Below are positions 62,794 through 64,000 of a DNA stretch of 64,000 nucleotides, in pieces. A program made the position numbers and the translations under genes. Position 1 is the first letter of the stretch. Each line of letters begins with the position of its first letter. Source of the DNA: Zymoseptoria tritici IPO323 (lineage: Eukaryota > Ascomycota > Dothideomycetes > Mycosphaerellales > Mycosphaerellaceae); NCBI RefSeq assembly GCF_000219625.1, contig NC_018212.1:1054001-1118000 (forward strand), in the 5' to 3' direction. Under the pieces are notes generated by a model that saw only the letters and a list, made by a program, of their open reading frames with translations, made no database searches and was not told where the DNA came from.

Positions 62794-63514
62794 GTGGAGA
62801 GGGGCAGAAAGATACCATAGGAAGAGAAGGGAACATGTTGAACGGACACAAAGATCGTAGATGGAATTGCGGACACTGTATAGTCGATGCCTTGTACAGA
62901 CGGCAAATATCCGTGTACAAAGAAGAACGCCGCCCATACCACAAGCTAGGAGAGGCACGCTTTCAGCGGAAGCAAACTGCAGCACACTCTCTCGGAGCAA
63001 GCGCGAAGACGGTAAGCAGAACGCTCATGCCTCTGGCCGTGGTCTATACTGTTCCACCATCCCATTTGCCTGCAGCGTTTTGAATGGAGCCGTGCGAAGA
63101 CAATGGTTCTTTGGACAAAAGATATGAGTACTTCTCCTATTGCTCTCCAGATTAGAGCTCGTCTGGGCCGAGCTTGACGGAATACCATGGGACAAGGCTG
63201 TCGAACGATCACGAGTTTACGAGCCAGATGGAAGACTGAGAAGCGATTGTTTGTTTTGTGGGATGGGCTTGGTTTTGATTTTTGTCTGTTCTAATTCTGT
63301 CATTCCGGTGGTCTGCTGCTCTGTTCTGCTTGCTTTTGGCTGACGACAGGCTCAGGAGTTGAGCTGCATGGAAAAAGTGCTGCTTCGGTCCATGCCTCGA
63401 AGTCGGGACTCAGCCCGTGCTTTTGGATTGAATTCCCTCAATCGCCTGGGCACATGGCTGGCTCTTGCTTGGGTCTCTGCAATACAATCGAATGGGACGA
63501 CATATTGGCGGCCT
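62794..63514. other. intergenic, no gene recognised
   Basis: 721 bases between the convergent ATP11 and COMT genes. ORFs up to 97 codons overlap on both strands without motifs. Confidence 0.4.
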
Positions 63515-64000
63515 TCACTTCTCCTCGCCAACACACTTTGTGATCTCCACGCCGTCCTGTCAAGTTATCAGCACACTCCTTCAAGGCCTCAATGAATCTG
63601 AGAATAAAAGAATATAACTCACCGGCTCTCCCGTCGGCTCAAAGCTCTCCACCAACCGACTCTCATACACCAACTCCGGCCGTCCCTTACTCACACCGAC
63701 CTTCTCCTCCGCGACTCGATTGGCATACTGCTTCGCCGCGCGGTCCGCAAATCTCTCATCCGGCGCCTTACCATCCTTCCCATCCTCACTCGCCTCCTGA
63801 GCAGCCTTCTTCTTCTTCTCCGCCACCGAACTCCTCACATACTCCAGATACGGCGGATTTCCCGGCTTCACCACATTATCCGCCGCCAGCACGCTTCCCA
63901 CACCGACGAGACCCAATTCCTCACACAGCTTGAGGTCGGAGGTGTACGCGGGCTTGTAGTGGTCGAGGAACATCATGTCGATTTTGGAGAGGTCGCCGGA
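63515..64000 (-). CDS. catechol O-methyltransferase, C-terminal part
   Basis: The gene enters from the right edge, so its 5' part is outside. An exon from the edge to 63623 joins across a 66-base intron (63557-63622) to a last exon 63556-63515, ending DGVEITKCVGEEK. The COMT family motif is IDMMFLDHYKPAYTSDL, where the acidic residue and nearby Asn (AADNVVKPGNP) bind magnesium and catechol. It transfers methyl from SAM to a catechol hydroxyl. A lysine-rich insertion (EKKKKAAQEASEDGKDGK) follows YLEYVRSS and is typical of fungal members. The C-terminal end looks complete. Confidence 0.85.

Noticed and set aside
1..64000. CRISPR arrays, bacterial operons, origins of plasmid type
   Set aside because: The sequence is eukaryotic with spliced genes, and no regularly spaced short repeats of CRISPR type were seen.

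Overview
The window is nuclear DNA of a filamentous ascomycete, most likely a Dothideomycete related to the Mycosphaerella group. The evidence is short GT-AG introns (about 46-91 bases) with CTAAC/CTGAC branch points, nuclear genes for mitochondrial proteins (cytochrome c1, ATP11), fungal-type gene families, and a Copia element whose inside has lost almost all CpA/TpG. That last feature is the scar of repeat-induced point mutation (RIP). This placement is inference; no marker gene settles it.

Left arm (1-19.5 kb), mostly housekeeping genes: a RING protein cut by the window edge, a tRNA-like gene, an ERV-type sulfhydryl oxidase divergent from a branched-chain aminotransferase-like gene, a small secreted cysteine-rich protein (SSP), a tail-anchored F-box/2EXR-like protein, a METTL21-like methyltransferase, a large Ulp1-like cysteine protease, cytochrome c1 (with a GC-AG intron) and a second SAM methyltransferase. 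A stretch of about 3.3 kb (4953-8215) shows nothing recognisable.

Middle (20-47 kb), accessory and unusual. A broken STAND/NLR-like gene lies divergent to an intact DUF7025-type AAA+ ATPase. A second, more decayed copy of the NLR-like gene (25.9-28.0 kb) has been split by about 1 kb of DNA carrying an intact SSP gene. Three times (27.1-29.9, 38.0-40.5 and 43.9-45.7 kb) an SSP gene on the plus strand faces a member of an unnamed acidic family with a Myb/SANT-like segment on the minus strand. The three Myb-like genes share intron positions, a downstream GGGGTATCATAT block and an upstream element. Between units 1 and 2 sits a complete RIP-mutated Copia element (30973-37329, identical 5-bp target duplications, 171-bp LTRs). 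Between units 2 and 3 sits an unmutated solo LTR of the same family, also with a 5-bp duplication, and one more SSP gene with a decayed partner copy.

Right arm (47-64 kb): Prp28 RNA helicase, a secreted bicovalent-type FAD oxidase, a short hAT-transposase-derived BED-finger gene, an amidase, a cytochrome P450 broken by one in-frame TGA, a peroxisomal 4-coumarate-CoA-ligase-like enzyme, the ATP11 chaperone and a catechol O-methyltransferase cut by the right edge.

The part most worth following up is the triplicated convergent SSP / Myb-like module set among transposon and NLR debris. It looks like a fast-evolving accessory locus. No function is shown by sequence alone.
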